6,962 nucleotides of DNA from Lachnospiraceae bacterium (GCA_017476305.1 JAFVAA010000601.1:1-6962), one strand, 5' to 3'; positions 1-6,685 are shown, counted from the stretch's first letter. Notes: a model not told the origin generated them from the sequence alone. Program-made: numbers and translations.

Positions 1-564
1 AATCAAAATCACACGTAGTAATTTCCTATCCTCTCTTGCCGGTGGGATGATGATTGCTAAAAACATCCCATAAATCGCAATTCCTAAAGCATCCACCACT
101 ACACCCGGAAGTATATTTCCAAACAATGCCCCTGCCAGAGTTCCAAAAGCCCAGCCAAGATACGCCACACCTATGATTCCCGCCATATAGTGCTTCGAGA
201 TCGTTTCATTTTTTGCCATGGATACTGCAAATATTTCATCTGTCACGCCAAAGGATGTGAGAAGACGTACCGGAAACGAAAACGTATCATCTGTCTTTTG
301 CGACAGGGATATCGTCATAAGGGAATATCTTAAATTGATAATCAACTGCGCCAACGCCATTTCTATAAGTCCACCACGAAGCACCATGATATCCAGTCCC
401 GCAAACTGTCCTGCAGAAGTCAAACAGGTCATCGAAATCAAACATGCTTGTAGCGGTGCCAGACCTGCAGACACCGCTACTAAACCAAATGTAAAGCTCA
501 CTGATAAATATCCCAGTGCAATCGGAACCCCCGCCCTTGCACCTCTCCTTAGATCCTGATTCAT
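1..564 (-). CDS. azlC: AzlC family branched-chain amino acid exporter subunit (N-terminal part, cut by window edge)
   Basis: The first 188 residues are present with no break; the family is usually about 230-240 residues, so roughly 50 are missing beyond the left edge. AzlC is the large membrane subunit of the AzlC-AzlD pair (BrnFE in Corynebacterium), which exports leucine, isoleucine, valine and similar compounds. Family motifs are clear: GVPIALGYLSVSFTFGL (12-28), TSAGQFAG (49-56), INLRYSLMTISL (76-87) and GVTDEIFAV (106-114), then a hydrophobic segment from about 126 to 150 (YMAGIIGVAYLGWAFGTLAG) and another at 152-173, ending in PPARED. About five membrane segments are visible. The ATG at 564 has AGGAAA 7 nt upstream; an in-frame TAA lies seven codons further up and there is no better start. 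azlD would be expected next, outside the window. Being the last visible gene of a close minus-strand series suggests co-transcription with the GGDEF-EAL gene. Substrate is inferred from the family. Confidence 0.93.
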   Translation of the reverse strand, partial: MNQDLRRGARAGVPIALGYLSVSFTFGLVAVSAGLAPLQACLISMTCLTSAGQFAGLDIMVLRGGLIEMALAQLIINLRYSLMTISLSQKTDDTFSFPVRLLTSFGVTDEIFAVSMAKNETISKHYMAGIIGVAYLGWAFGTLAGALFGNILPGVVVDALGIAIYGMFLAIIIPPAREDRKLLRVILI

Positions 565-571
565 GCTACCA

Positions 572-577
572 TTTCCT
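572..577 (-). promoter_or_regulatory. azlC ribosome binding site overlapping the GGDEF-EAL stop codon
   Basis: AGGAAA on the minus strand lies 7 nt before the azlC ATG at 564. It shares two bases with the TAG stop (578-576) of the upstream gene. Ribosomes ending the GGDEF-EAL gene therefore stand on this site, which suggests translational coupling and one transcript. Confidence 0.7.
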
Positions 578-2261
578 ATCCATTATTATTCACGTAACTA
601 TCCTTTATCATTTCTTCAAAAGCAGCCACCGGAATCGGCTTCGAGAAATAATATCCCTGAAACATATGACAGCCAAGTTCCGTCAGATTTTTTAACTGCC
701 CTTCCGTCTCCACTCCCTCTGAAATCACTTCCATATTCAACCGCTTTGCCATATCGATGACCATTTCCAAAATAATGTTTCCCCTGACATTATTTTCACT
801 CTGTCTTAAAAATCCCATATCAATTTTTAAGACATCTGCTTTAATATCCTTTAGAAGGCTGAGCGAAGAAGAACCCTTTCCAAAATCATCAATTTCTACG
901 ATAAAGCCCTCTTTCTGCAAAAGCTCTATGGTCTGCCTGTTATTCTGCGTCTCATCTGCCAGAGCGGTTTCCGTAATCTCGACATGAAGTTTCTTAGGCG
1001 GGATATCATACTGTTTACAAAGAGCCAGCATTGTATTTGCCACATCAACATAGTAAAAATCCTGTGGGGAAACATTGACAGAAAGATACATATCCTGATA
1101 TTCTGTTCCCTTCCACAGAGACAGCTGCTTTGCCGCCAGTTCCCAAACATACTTGTCAAGCGCGGCGATCAGATCCGACTGTTCCAAGATTCCGATAAAT
1201 TCTAACGGAGGAATCATTTTCCCTTCTGGCAGGATCCAGCGTACCAGACATTCTGCCCCTTCGATTTTCCCCTGAGCACTTACCTGTGGCTGCAGATAGA
1301 TGACGAACTGGCCGCTTCTTAGATTATTCTCAAAGTCACTGATCACCTTTTGCTCATGAAGTACATTTTTCAACATGACCTCATTGAACCATGCAATATT
1401 TTTCTCGCGATTCCCCCGAATGGTCTGGAGTGCCATATATGCCCGGTCTGACATGATGGAGATCGGAATATTCGGATCGACTACCTCATAAATCCCGAAA
1501 TGAATATTCAGATGATAGGACGGACTTTCAATCAGAGAGCGAACCTGACTGATCCTCGTCATAAGTCTTTTTTCCACATCCTCCGTTTTTGGAATACAGA
1601 CCGAGAAAGTATCCCCGCCGGTTCGGGCAGCCAATCCCTCCGCACCGCAGAATTCCTTCAGAATATCTGAAATCTCAATCAAAACATACTCTCCAATATT
1701 TCTGCCAAAAAGACTGTTCACCAATTTAAAATTCTGGATATTGGCTGACAGGATCAAATACGTTTTCGACGGATGCTCCATCATCAGGGAACGGACCTGT
1801 TTACAGAATCCATCCCAGTTTAAAATACCGGTCATTTTATCATGCGTAGAAATATATCCTGTCGTCTCTCTGGTATTCTTTGATGTTTCCGCCCCTTCCA
1901 TGGATTCACCAAAATTGATCAGCTCCAGATTGCAGGAATATACCGTTTCATCTGCCAGAGTAATTTGAACCGGCACCGACTGAATTTGATACTCCTTTCC
2001 GTCAAAATACTCCACCCTGCTCTTTCTCTGATGTGTATGACAGGATTGATAGCTGGTACAGTTTGCACAGCGATGATCCGCATTCCACACAGCATAGCAA
2101 GCCCTCCCGAACTGAAGTGCACCATTCTCTGATACAGAGATTTCCCGGCATTCCTCCGCGTCTACTAAACGCGCCAAATCAAACATGTTTCTCATGGTAT
2201 CCAGAGCAGGATTTACACTTTTCCATGTATACTCTAACATCTGCTTCGTTATAGTTTCCAT
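576..2261 (-). CDS. GGDEF-EAL protein with degenerate GGDEF, probable c-di-GMP phosphodiesterase
   Basis: This 561-residue protein has three parts. Residues 1-115 look like a PAS-like sensor with cysteines C55-x9-C65-x2-C68-x5-C74 followed by HTH, and no membrane segment. Residues 134-295 are a GGDEF domain (DKMTGILNWDGF), but the signature is GGDTF (215-219). The metal-binding Asp of the usual DIDxFK is Asn174 (NIQNFK), and no RxxD inhibitory site precedes the signature, so cyclase activity is unlikely. Residues about 310-552 are an EAL domain with the expected residues: E337 (in ECL instead of EAL), N396, E428 (EITET), D458/D459 (DDFG), K479 and D481 (LKID), E515 (SEGVE) and Q535 (QGYYFSKP). 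It should hydrolyse c-di-GMP to pGpG in the cytosol, perhaps regulated by nucleotide binding to the GGDEF half and by the sensor. Its ligand is unknown. The start is supported by GGGAGGAAG 7 nt upstream. azlC follows after 11 nt. Confidence 0.93.
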   Translation of the reverse strand: METITKQMLEYTWKSVNPALDTMRNMFDLARLVDAEECREISVSENGALQFGRACYAVWNADHRCANCTSYQSCHTHQRKSRVEYFDGKEYQIQSVPVQITLADETVYSCNLELINFGESMEGAETSKNTRETTGYISTHDKMTGILNWDGFCKQVRSLMMEHPSKTYLILSANIQNFKLVNSLFGRNIGEYVLIEISDILKEFCGAEGLAARTGGDTFSVCIPKTEDVEKRLMTRISQVRSLIESPSYHLNIHFGIYEVVDPNIPISIMSDRAYMALQTIRGNREKNIAWFNEVMLKNVLHEQKVISDFENNLRSGQFVIYLQPQVSAQGKIEGAECLVRWILPEGKMIPPLEFIGILEQSDLIAALDKYVWELAAKQLSLWKGTEYQDMYLSVNVSPQDFYYVDVANTMLALCKQYDIPPKKLHVEITETALADETQNNRQTIELLQKEGFIVEIDDFGKGSSSLSLLKDIKADVLKIDMGFLRQSENNVRGNIILEMVIDMAKRLNMEVISEGVETEGQLKNLTELGCHMFQGYYFSKPIPVAAFEEMIKDSYVNNNG

Positions 2262-2330
2262 ATGATCACTTCCTCCCGTCTTCTAAAAATCCGATATCTT
2301 CTGGCAGGACTACATGTAAACGGTAAATTT
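2262..2330 (-). other. Spacer between the CotH-family gene and the GGDEF-EAL gene
   Basis: This 69-nt gap has no convincing terminator hairpin. The best promoter-like match, TTTACA followed by GATATC, is too weak to call. Its clear element is a GGGAGGAAG ribosome binding site at 2269-2277, 7 nt before the ATG at 2261. Read-through from the CotH promoter is therefore plausible but not shown. Confidence 0.5.
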
Positions 2331-4856
2331 TCACTTTTTCACCACCTTCACCGTGAAGGTCAGTTTCTTCGCTTTATACACACTATTTTCCCTGACCTTT
2401 ACCACAATCCTGTAGGTTCCGGCCTTCGCCCTTTTATTTACCTTGATTTTTCCCTTTGCAGTTACTGTAATTCCCTTTTTCTTTGTCTTCTTTGAGACAG
2501 AAAAGACTACCTGCTGACCATTTTTCTTCTGTACCTGGATCGTATAGGACTTTCCAGGCTGTACTGTCTTTTTCTTTACACGGAGCTTTGCCTGACTCGC
2601 TTTTTTCGTCGTTGCAGGTGCCCCGGGATTCTTTGAATCGATGATCTCTACCTGACAAACCTCCAGCTTGTCTATGTTTTCGTTAAATACAACCACCAGC
2701 GTAGTACCGACACTCTTTCCATAGACAAAGCCGCTTCCATTTTTATCCAGCTCTAAAAGCAGCGGATCCTTTACAATATATCGAAAATAATAGTTTCGGT
2801 AAAGGACATTTTCTACCGGTGTAAGCTCTACCGGAAGCTTCGCATAAGCTCCCTTTTCGACCTGAAGTGTCGGAGCCACGGTAAAGTCTCTAATACCGTC
2901 AATATCCTCCCAGCTGGTCACGACCACCTTACAGGTCGCCGTCTTTCCCGCATAGGATGCCGTAATCGTCGTTTCCCCCTGCTTTGTACCGGACACATAG
3001 CCATTTTCCACGATATGCACAATGCTCTCATCCTCCGAAGACCATACCACATCATCTGTTCCCAGTTCAAACGGCATAATCGTAAGACCTAATTTCCAGG
3101 AATCATCTTCATCCTCACTTGCCGGAATGTAGTAAACATTCCTGTCGAACTGTAAATCCTGTACGATTTCTTCCGGGGTGCCCTTCACCCACTTTGCAGT
3201 ATAGACCAAAGGCTCCTCCGATACTTCATAGTAATATCCGGTTTTTAAACGCACTTCCTCGCCTTCTTCATCCGTCCGGTACCAGCCTAAGAACATATAT
3301 CCATCCTTTGCCGGATCTGCAGGCAGGTTATACGGACTTAAATATCCTTCCCTGTCTAAAGAAACCGCAGCATACAGCTCTCCATCCACCAGCAGACGGA
3401 TTCCGGCATTTCCTGAAAGTGACATATCTCCAATGTTTTCATCCACCCACTCGATCCGCTCACTGATCCAGCGTTTCAAACGTGCCACCTCATTGTCAAA
3501 GGTGATCTCATAAGCTGCCTCCTGCGCCCCGTATCCATCATATGCCCCTTCTCCACGAAGCACTCCGTCACCATCGGACTCTGCTCCCCACATCATGAAA
3601 CGGCTGCTGTCAGACAGAAGTGCATTCGATACCTGATAATTCACCTTCTGGGACAGATACAGCTCCTTCGCATACCGGTCGATCTGCCCGCCGTCTTTTA
3701 TGGAAGCTTTCAGGATTTCCCGCAGCTCCTTCCAACGCTTCTCCAACCTCTCCTTAAAATTCTCATTCTGTAGAAGTCTTGCCATCCAGGGAGCCCTGTT
3801 CGCATGAATAAATCCATCCACACTATGGCCATTTGTCTCCGTCGCTCCCCATGCCACATAGTCAAAATCCCAAAGTGGTCCCCAATAGAGCTTTCCATTT
3901 CTCTTTTTATAAAGATACGTACTTCCGGACAGATAGCCGTCTCCGTTCAGCGAAAACTCCTGCACCAGATAGTAATCGATTGCCGCCTGGACATCGATGT
4001 ACTCATCATAGGAAACCCCGTTTTCATCCTTAAAATCGTCCCCATAGATTGCACCTTCCATCTGATTCAGATAATTTTTAATATAATTATACTGACTTTC
4101 ATTGAAATACGTATCAAACTCCGGGTTCTCCAGCAAAAAGCTATAATCATGATCGGTAGTTACCATCAGCTGTTCACGTTTTTCAAACTCAGCATCTCCC
4201 ATAGAAAGCAGATAGCCTCCGGAAATCGTCTCTGCATCCGTCGCATCCTTTGCTTCTGCCAAATCATCAATATCCACTCTTGTCTTACCCACACGAACCT
4301 GTTCACACAGATAATAGCTTCCCAGATACTCCCCATTCATCACCAGATCGACGAACACGCACTCCGGCGTATATTCCATCCCCATCTCCTTACCGAGCCA
4401 GTATGTATATTTATTCCGAAGCATTGTATAATCATAGTAATTCGCAAGGAGTACCCAGTGCTTATTTTTCCCCATGCCAAAGAAATCCTGCTTTTCCATC
4501 AATTTAAATTTATACGGCTTTTTCGAAGCATACCAGGTAGAATTTCCACGTCCTCTGACATAGTCAAGTTCATAGGTGCCGCTCTCAAAGGTCTTGTCGC
4601 TGTATTCCGAACGATACCCCTCCGGGACCTGTACCGTCACCTCACCATAGCACTCGGATTCATGGGAGGAATCTCCATTCATCTCTGCGATACTTCCCAG
4701 AGACTCATCTAAGCTGAAATCAACCACAGGCGTACTTCCTTCGGAAAACAAAAGCCCCTTCAAAAAAATCATTGCTGTCTTTCCCGTTTTCCCCGTTTTT
4801 CCCTTCGCATCTTCAAAAACCGGTACCGCATAAATCGTATGGGTTCCCGTCAGCTT
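2331..4856 (-). CDS. C-terminal fragment of the CotH-family protein: CotH kinase, InlB-type repeat, Big2 and lysine-rich domains
   Basis: This open frame holds the last 840 residues of the protein. The frame stays open upstream to an ATG at 4982, but that stretch (MRRYSFIWMRKRR...) is the wrong-frame reading of the N-terminal fragment. No ribosome binding site or signal peptide makes it a credible separate gene. CotH signatures are all present: GRGNSTW near 4541, NGDGY near 3940 and WDFDYVAWG near 3860, with the Asp residues that bind ATP-metal in the family. The CotH domain ends in a basic helical stretch (ERLEKRWKELREIL), common in the family. The C-terminus has about 26 lysines in the final 94 residues and one acidic residue, which would suit binding to anionic wall polymers; that role is inference. 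The gene ends with KVVKK and TGA, 69 nt before the GGDEF-EAL start. Confidence 0.8.
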   Translation of the reverse strand, partial: KLTGTHTIYAVPVFEDAKGKTGKTGKTAMIFLKGLLFSEGSTPVVDFSLDESLGSIAEMNGDSSHESECYGEVTVQVPEGYRSEYSDKTFESGTYELDYVRGRGNSTWYASKKPYKFKLMEKQDFFGMGKNKHWVLLANYYDYTMLRNKYTYWLGKEMGMEYTPECVFVDLVMNGEYLGSYYLCEQVRVGKTRVDIDDLAEAKDATDAETISGGYLLSMGDAEFEKREQLMVTTDHDYSFLLENPEFDTYFNESQYNYIKNYLNQMEGAIYGDDFKDENGVSYDEYIDVQAAIDYYLVQEFSLNGDGYLSGSTYLYKKRNGKLYWGPLWDFDYVAWGATETNGHSVDGFIHANRAPWMARLLQNENFKERLEKRWKELREILKASIKDGGQIDRYAKELYLSQKVNYQVSNALLSDSSRFMMWGAESDGDGVLRGEGAYDGYGAQEAAYEITFDNEVARLKRWISERIEWVDENIGDMSLSGNAGIRLLVDGELYAAVSLDREGYLSPYNLPADPAKDGYMFLGWYRTDEEGEEVRLKTGYYYEVSEEPLVYTAKWVKGTPEEIVQDLQFDRNVYYIPASEDEDDSWKLGLTIMPFELGTDDVVWSSEDESIVHIVENGYVSGTKQGETTITASYAGKTATCKVVVTSWEDIDGIRDFTVAPTLQVEKGAYAKLPVELTPVENVLYRNYYFRYIVKDPLLLELDKNGSGFVYGKSVGTTLVVVFNENIDKLEVCQVEIIDSKNPGAPATTKKASQAKLRVKKKTVQPGKSYTIQVQKKNGQQVVFSVSKKTKKKGITVTAKGKIKVNKRAKAGTYRIVVKVRENSVYKAKKLTFTVKVVKK
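4776..4802 (-). repeat. Three tandem 9-nt units encoding Gly-Lys-Thr
   Basis: Coding-strand units GGAAAAACG, GGGAAAACG and GGAAAGACA encode GKTGKTGKT. They form a short turn between two beta strands (VFEDAK and AMIFLKGLLF), about 50 nt downstream of the frameshift run. Copy changes would stay in frame and only alter loop length. Confidence 0.7.
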
Positions 4857-5409
4857 TTTTCGCACTGACATCAGTACACATATATTTCGCTGCATCCCAG
4901 CTGTTCTTTTTCTTCTGCCTGGACAGCCTGATGCTTGCAAAGCTCTCCTTTTCCTCATCCAGATAAAAGAATACCGTCGCATTGTTCCTTCTTTCTACCA
5001 AACCGTCTAAAATCATCCTTCCGGCAGTATAGCTGTCAAAACGGAACGTACCAAGCGAAAAGCGTGTGCCGCTGACCGCTCCGGTATCCCCGGAAATCAG
5101 CAATCCACCGCTTTCCTTTTCCGGCTCTAAGGCGATTTCCTCCTTATAAGCAGACTCTGCAACAGAAACGGTACCATCCTCATAGCCCTTTCCGAACAAA
5201 TGCTCATCAAAAGCATCCGCATTCACCTCAACCAAAGGCTTTGCATTCTGCGTCTCCTCCCCGGATGCAGCGGTACCTTCTCCAGGCTGTACCTCCTCCT
5301 GCTGTACTTCCTCTGCTTTTCCTTCTGCGCGTACCGGTGCTGTCGGAAGACTTGTCCCACATACCGTCAATGCTAAAAAAAGCGCTATCCCTCTCACATA
5401 CTTTCTCAT
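4813..5409 (-). CDS. N-terminal fragment of the CotH-family protein: signal peptide and truncated carbohydrate-binding-like domain
   Basis: As read, this frame encodes 198 residues. Residues 1-28 are a signal peptide (basic MRKYVRG, hydrophobic IALFLALTV, likely cleavage after APVRA). Residues 29-60 are an acidic, Gln/Glu-rich linker. From about 60 a beta-rich domain begins, with VSGTRFSLGTFRF, VFFYLDEE and FASIRLSRQKKKNSWD, resembling CBM6-like modules of clostridial surface proteins. The last 13 residues, ADGNPYDLCGTGF, follow the A6 run and do not fit the domain. The true continuation (LTGTHTIYAVPVF) lies in the other frame. The product would be secreted but lack the final strands of its only domain, so it is probably unfolded. 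The start is set by AGGAGG 7 nt upstream, and the gene has its own sigma-A-type promoter. Confidence 0.8.
   Translation of the reverse strand: MRKYVRGIALFLALTVCGTSLPTAPVRAEGKAEEVQQEEVQPGEGTAASGEETQNAKPLVEVNADAFDEHLFGKGYEDGTVSVAESAYKEEIALEPEKESGGLLISGDTGAVSGTRFSLGTFRFDSYTAGRMILDGLVERRNNATVFFYLDEEKESFASIRLSRQKKKNSWDAAKYMCTDVSAKKADGNPYDLCGTGF
4855..4860 (-). other. A6 homopolymer: site of the +1 frameshift
   Basis: The coding strand reads GCG AAA AAA GCT in the secreted frame and CGA AAA AAG CTG in the CotH frame. With five A it would read GCG AAA AAG CTG, giving SAKKLTGTHTIY without interruption. Upstream and downstream residues then join into one plausible beta-rich domain, which pins the shift to this run or within a few codons of it. 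Confidence 0.85.
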
Positions 5410-5414
5410 GCTTT

Positions 5415-5422
5415 CCCCTCCT
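5415..5422 (-). promoter_or_regulatory. Ribosome binding site fixing the CotH-family start
   Basis: AGGAGGGG on the minus strand, with the AGGAGG core 7 nt before the ATG at 5409, decides the start in favour of the MRKYVRG signal peptide. The reading frame is open further upstream to an ATG at 5469. That ATG lies upstream of the predicted transcription start and its extension would cover the -10 box, so it is unlikely to be used. Confidence 0.85.
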
Positions 5423-5457
5423 GAATCCATTGGTTTATTTTTTAAAATTGTGTTTTT

Positions 5458-5486
5458 ATTATAATACATCTCTGTGCATTATTCAA
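5458..5486 (-). promoter_or_regulatory. Sigma-A-type promoter of the CotH-family gene
   Basis: On the minus strand TTGAAT (5486-5481) is followed after exactly 17 nt by a perfect TATAAT (5463-5458). It sits in the 93-nt AT-rich gap between the reductase stop and the CotH start. Transcription would begin near 5451, giving a leader of about 40 nt. The match is to the housekeeping sigma factor and not to the sporulation sigma-E or sigma-K consensus. No terminator hairpin for the upstream gene is seen in this gap. Confidence 0.75.
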
Positions 5487-5502
5487 TTTCTTTTATTACA
5501 AT

Positions 5503-6648
5503 TTATTCAAACCTCTCTGCCACCGTTTTTAAATAATCCACGATTTCCAGATGCTGCGGACAGATATTCTCACATTGCCTGCATTCAATACAGGCACTTG
5601 CCTTTCCATGCTCATTCGTCAGATTTCCATAATATTCCATCTGTGGTGTCCATCCCTTTTTCCCATCCGGATTTTCCTTTAATTCTGCATTATACAGAGA
5701 AAAATACTTTGGAATGGCAATTTTTTCCGGACATCCCTCAGTACAGTACGAACAGGCAGTACATGGAATGGCAATCGAGCGGTTTAAAATCCCCACTGCC
5801 TTTTTGATGAGCTCCCGCTCCTTTTCATCCAATGGCATAAACTCCTTCATATAGGATGTATTATCCTCCAGCTGCTCCATACTGCTCATGCCGGAAAGCA
5901 CCATCCTCACATTTTTATGTGATGCTGCAAAACGGATTGCCCAGGAAGCCGCACTCTGCTCCGGATGACAGGCTTTATACATCTCCAGGATTTCGTCCGG
6001 AAGGTTCGTCAAGGTTCCACCCTTCACCGGTTCCATGATGACCACGGGCTTATCATGTTTCTCTGCCACCTCGTAGCACTCTCTCGAACGTACCGCAGGG
6101 CTGTCATAATCCAGATAATTTAACTGAATCTGGACGAACTCCATCTCCTGCTGCTCCCCGAGGATTTCATCTAAAAGCTCCGGCCCGTCATGATAGGAAA
6201 AACCGATGTGCTTTACGAGCCCCTGCTCCTTTTTCTTCTGAATCCAGTCGAACACATGGAGTTTCCTGTACTTTTCGATACTGTGGGAGCTGATATCATG
6301 AACCAGATAATAGTCAAAATACTCCACCCCTGTTTTCTTTAACTGCTCCTCAAAAATCCTGTCACGATCCTCCTCCGTCTCGATAAATCCGTGATGAAGC
6401 TTTGTCGCCAGGGTAAAGCTCTCTCTCGGATGTCTGTCCACAAGTGCCTCCTTCGCTGCATTTTCACTTTGAAATCCGCAGTACATCCATGCTGTATCAA
6501 AATACGTAAAGCCCCGCTCCAAAAAAAGATCCACCATCCTTTTTGTCTGTTCCATGTCAATGTCATCATCCTTTCCGGAAGACCTCAGCGGAAGTCTCAT
6601 TAAACCAAATCCCAGCTTCTTCGCTCCATAAAAAACATCTTTTTCCAT
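5503..6648 (-). CDS. Aldo/keto reductase with C-terminal double [4Fe-4S] ferredoxin-like domain
   Basis: This is a 381-residue cytosolic oxidoreductase. Residues 1-285 form the TIM-barrel aldo/keto reductase domain (GFGLMRLP near 13-20). The usual catalytic tetrad is visible: D51 in YFDTAWMY, Y56, K83 in ATKLHH and H117 in YLVHD. The C-terminal part carries two cluster motifs, C296-x2-C299-x2-C302-x3-C306-P and C353-x2-C356-x2-C359-x3-C363-P, enough for two 4Fe-4S clusters. Such fusions are common in anaerobic Clostridia, usually annotated as aldo/keto reductase or 4Fe-4S binding protein. The physiological substrate is unknown; electron exchange between NAD(P)H, the clusters and a carbonyl substrate is inference. 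The start at 6648 is supported by a purine-rich AGGAAAGGAAGG sequence just upstream. The gene lies 37 nt after purE and may share its transcript. No frameshift or missing key residue was seen. Confidence 0.93.
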   Translation of the reverse strand: MEKDVFYGAKKLGFGLMRLPLRSSGKDDDIDMEQTKRMVDLFLERGFTYFDTAWMYCGFQSENAAKEALVDRHPRESFTLATKLHHGFIETEEDRDRIFEEQLKKTGVEYFDYYLVHDISSHSIEKYRKLHVFDWIQKKKEQGLVKHIGFSYHDGPELLDEILGEQQEMEFVQIQLNYLDYDSPAVRSRECYEVAEKHDKPVVIMEPVKGGTLTNLPDEILEMYKACHPEQSAASWAIRFAASHKNVRMVLSGMSSMEQLEDNTSYMKEFMPLDEKERELIKKAVGILNRSIAIPCTACSYCTEGCPEKIAIPKYFSLYNAELKENPDGKKGWTPQMEYYGNLTNEHGKASACIECRQCENICPQHLEIVDYLKTVAERFE

Positions 6649-6685
6649 ACGTATTTTCCTTCCTTTCCTGTTTCTATCCGAATGC

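Larger units (their letters stand above)
2331..5409 (-). pseudogene. Secreted multidomain CotH-kinase family protein, split by a one-base frameshift
   Basis: Removing one base from the A6 run restores 1025 residues. Domains in that numbering: signal peptide 1-28 (MRKYVRG, hydrophobic core, likely cut after VRA); acidic linker 29-60; carbohydrate-binding-like beta domain about 60-223; CotH domain about 255-660; InlB-type repeat about 674-740 (GYMFLGWY, YTAKW); Big2 Ig-like domain about 754-831 (VVWSSEDESI, GYVSGTKQGETTITA); a second Ig-like region about 839-924; lysine-rich domain 932-1025. The CotH part shows GRGNSTW (286-292), KKPYKFKL (296-303), NGD (488-490) and GPLWDFD (510-516). CotH proteins are atypical secreted kinases, known from Bacillus spore coats and also found on clostridial surfaces. 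No LPxTG anchor is seen. C17 does not sit in a proper lipobox. A mutation, a phase-variable state or a sequencing error could each explain the break. The family call is firm; the substrate is unknown. Confidence 0.85.

Noticed and set aside
218..559. A 113-residue plus-strand open frame
   Set aside because: It is antisense to azlC, whose family motifs cover the whole stretch.
3804..4712. A 302-residue plus-strand open frame
   Set aside because: It lies antisense to the CotH domain, whose motifs are unmistakable, and its product has low-complexity Ile/His-rich text with no recognisable domain or ribosome binding site. It is a shadow frame.
4855..4860. Programmed ribosomal frameshifting at A6
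   Set aside because: The shift needed is +1, not the -1 typical of A-rich slippery sites. There is no stop codon or internal Shine-Dalgarno arrangement as in prfB, and A6 is short for transcriptional slippage. Mutation or sequencing error is simpler.
5350..5365. Lipoprotein lipobox in the CotH-family signal peptide
   Set aside because: The sequence around C17 is LTVC; Val at -1 does not fit the Gly/Ala/Ser rule, and a normal signal peptidase I site (PVRA) follows.
5410..5451. c-di-GMP riboswitch in front of the CotH gene
   Set aside because: It was considered because a c-di-GMP enzyme lies nearby. The leader after the predicted start is only about 40 nt, too short for such an aptamer, and no fitting stem was seen.
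5445..5504. 7-bp inverted repeat (AAATTGT and ACAATTT) flanking the promoter
   Set aside because: The arms are short, AT-rich, 46 nt apart and in an AT-rich gap, so chance is likely; it does not form a terminator or a clear operator.
5241..5807. A 188-residue plus-strand open frame crossing the promoter region
   Set aside because: It is antisense to the CotH N-terminus and the reductase C-terminus including its cysteine motifs, and it has no ribosome binding site or family features.
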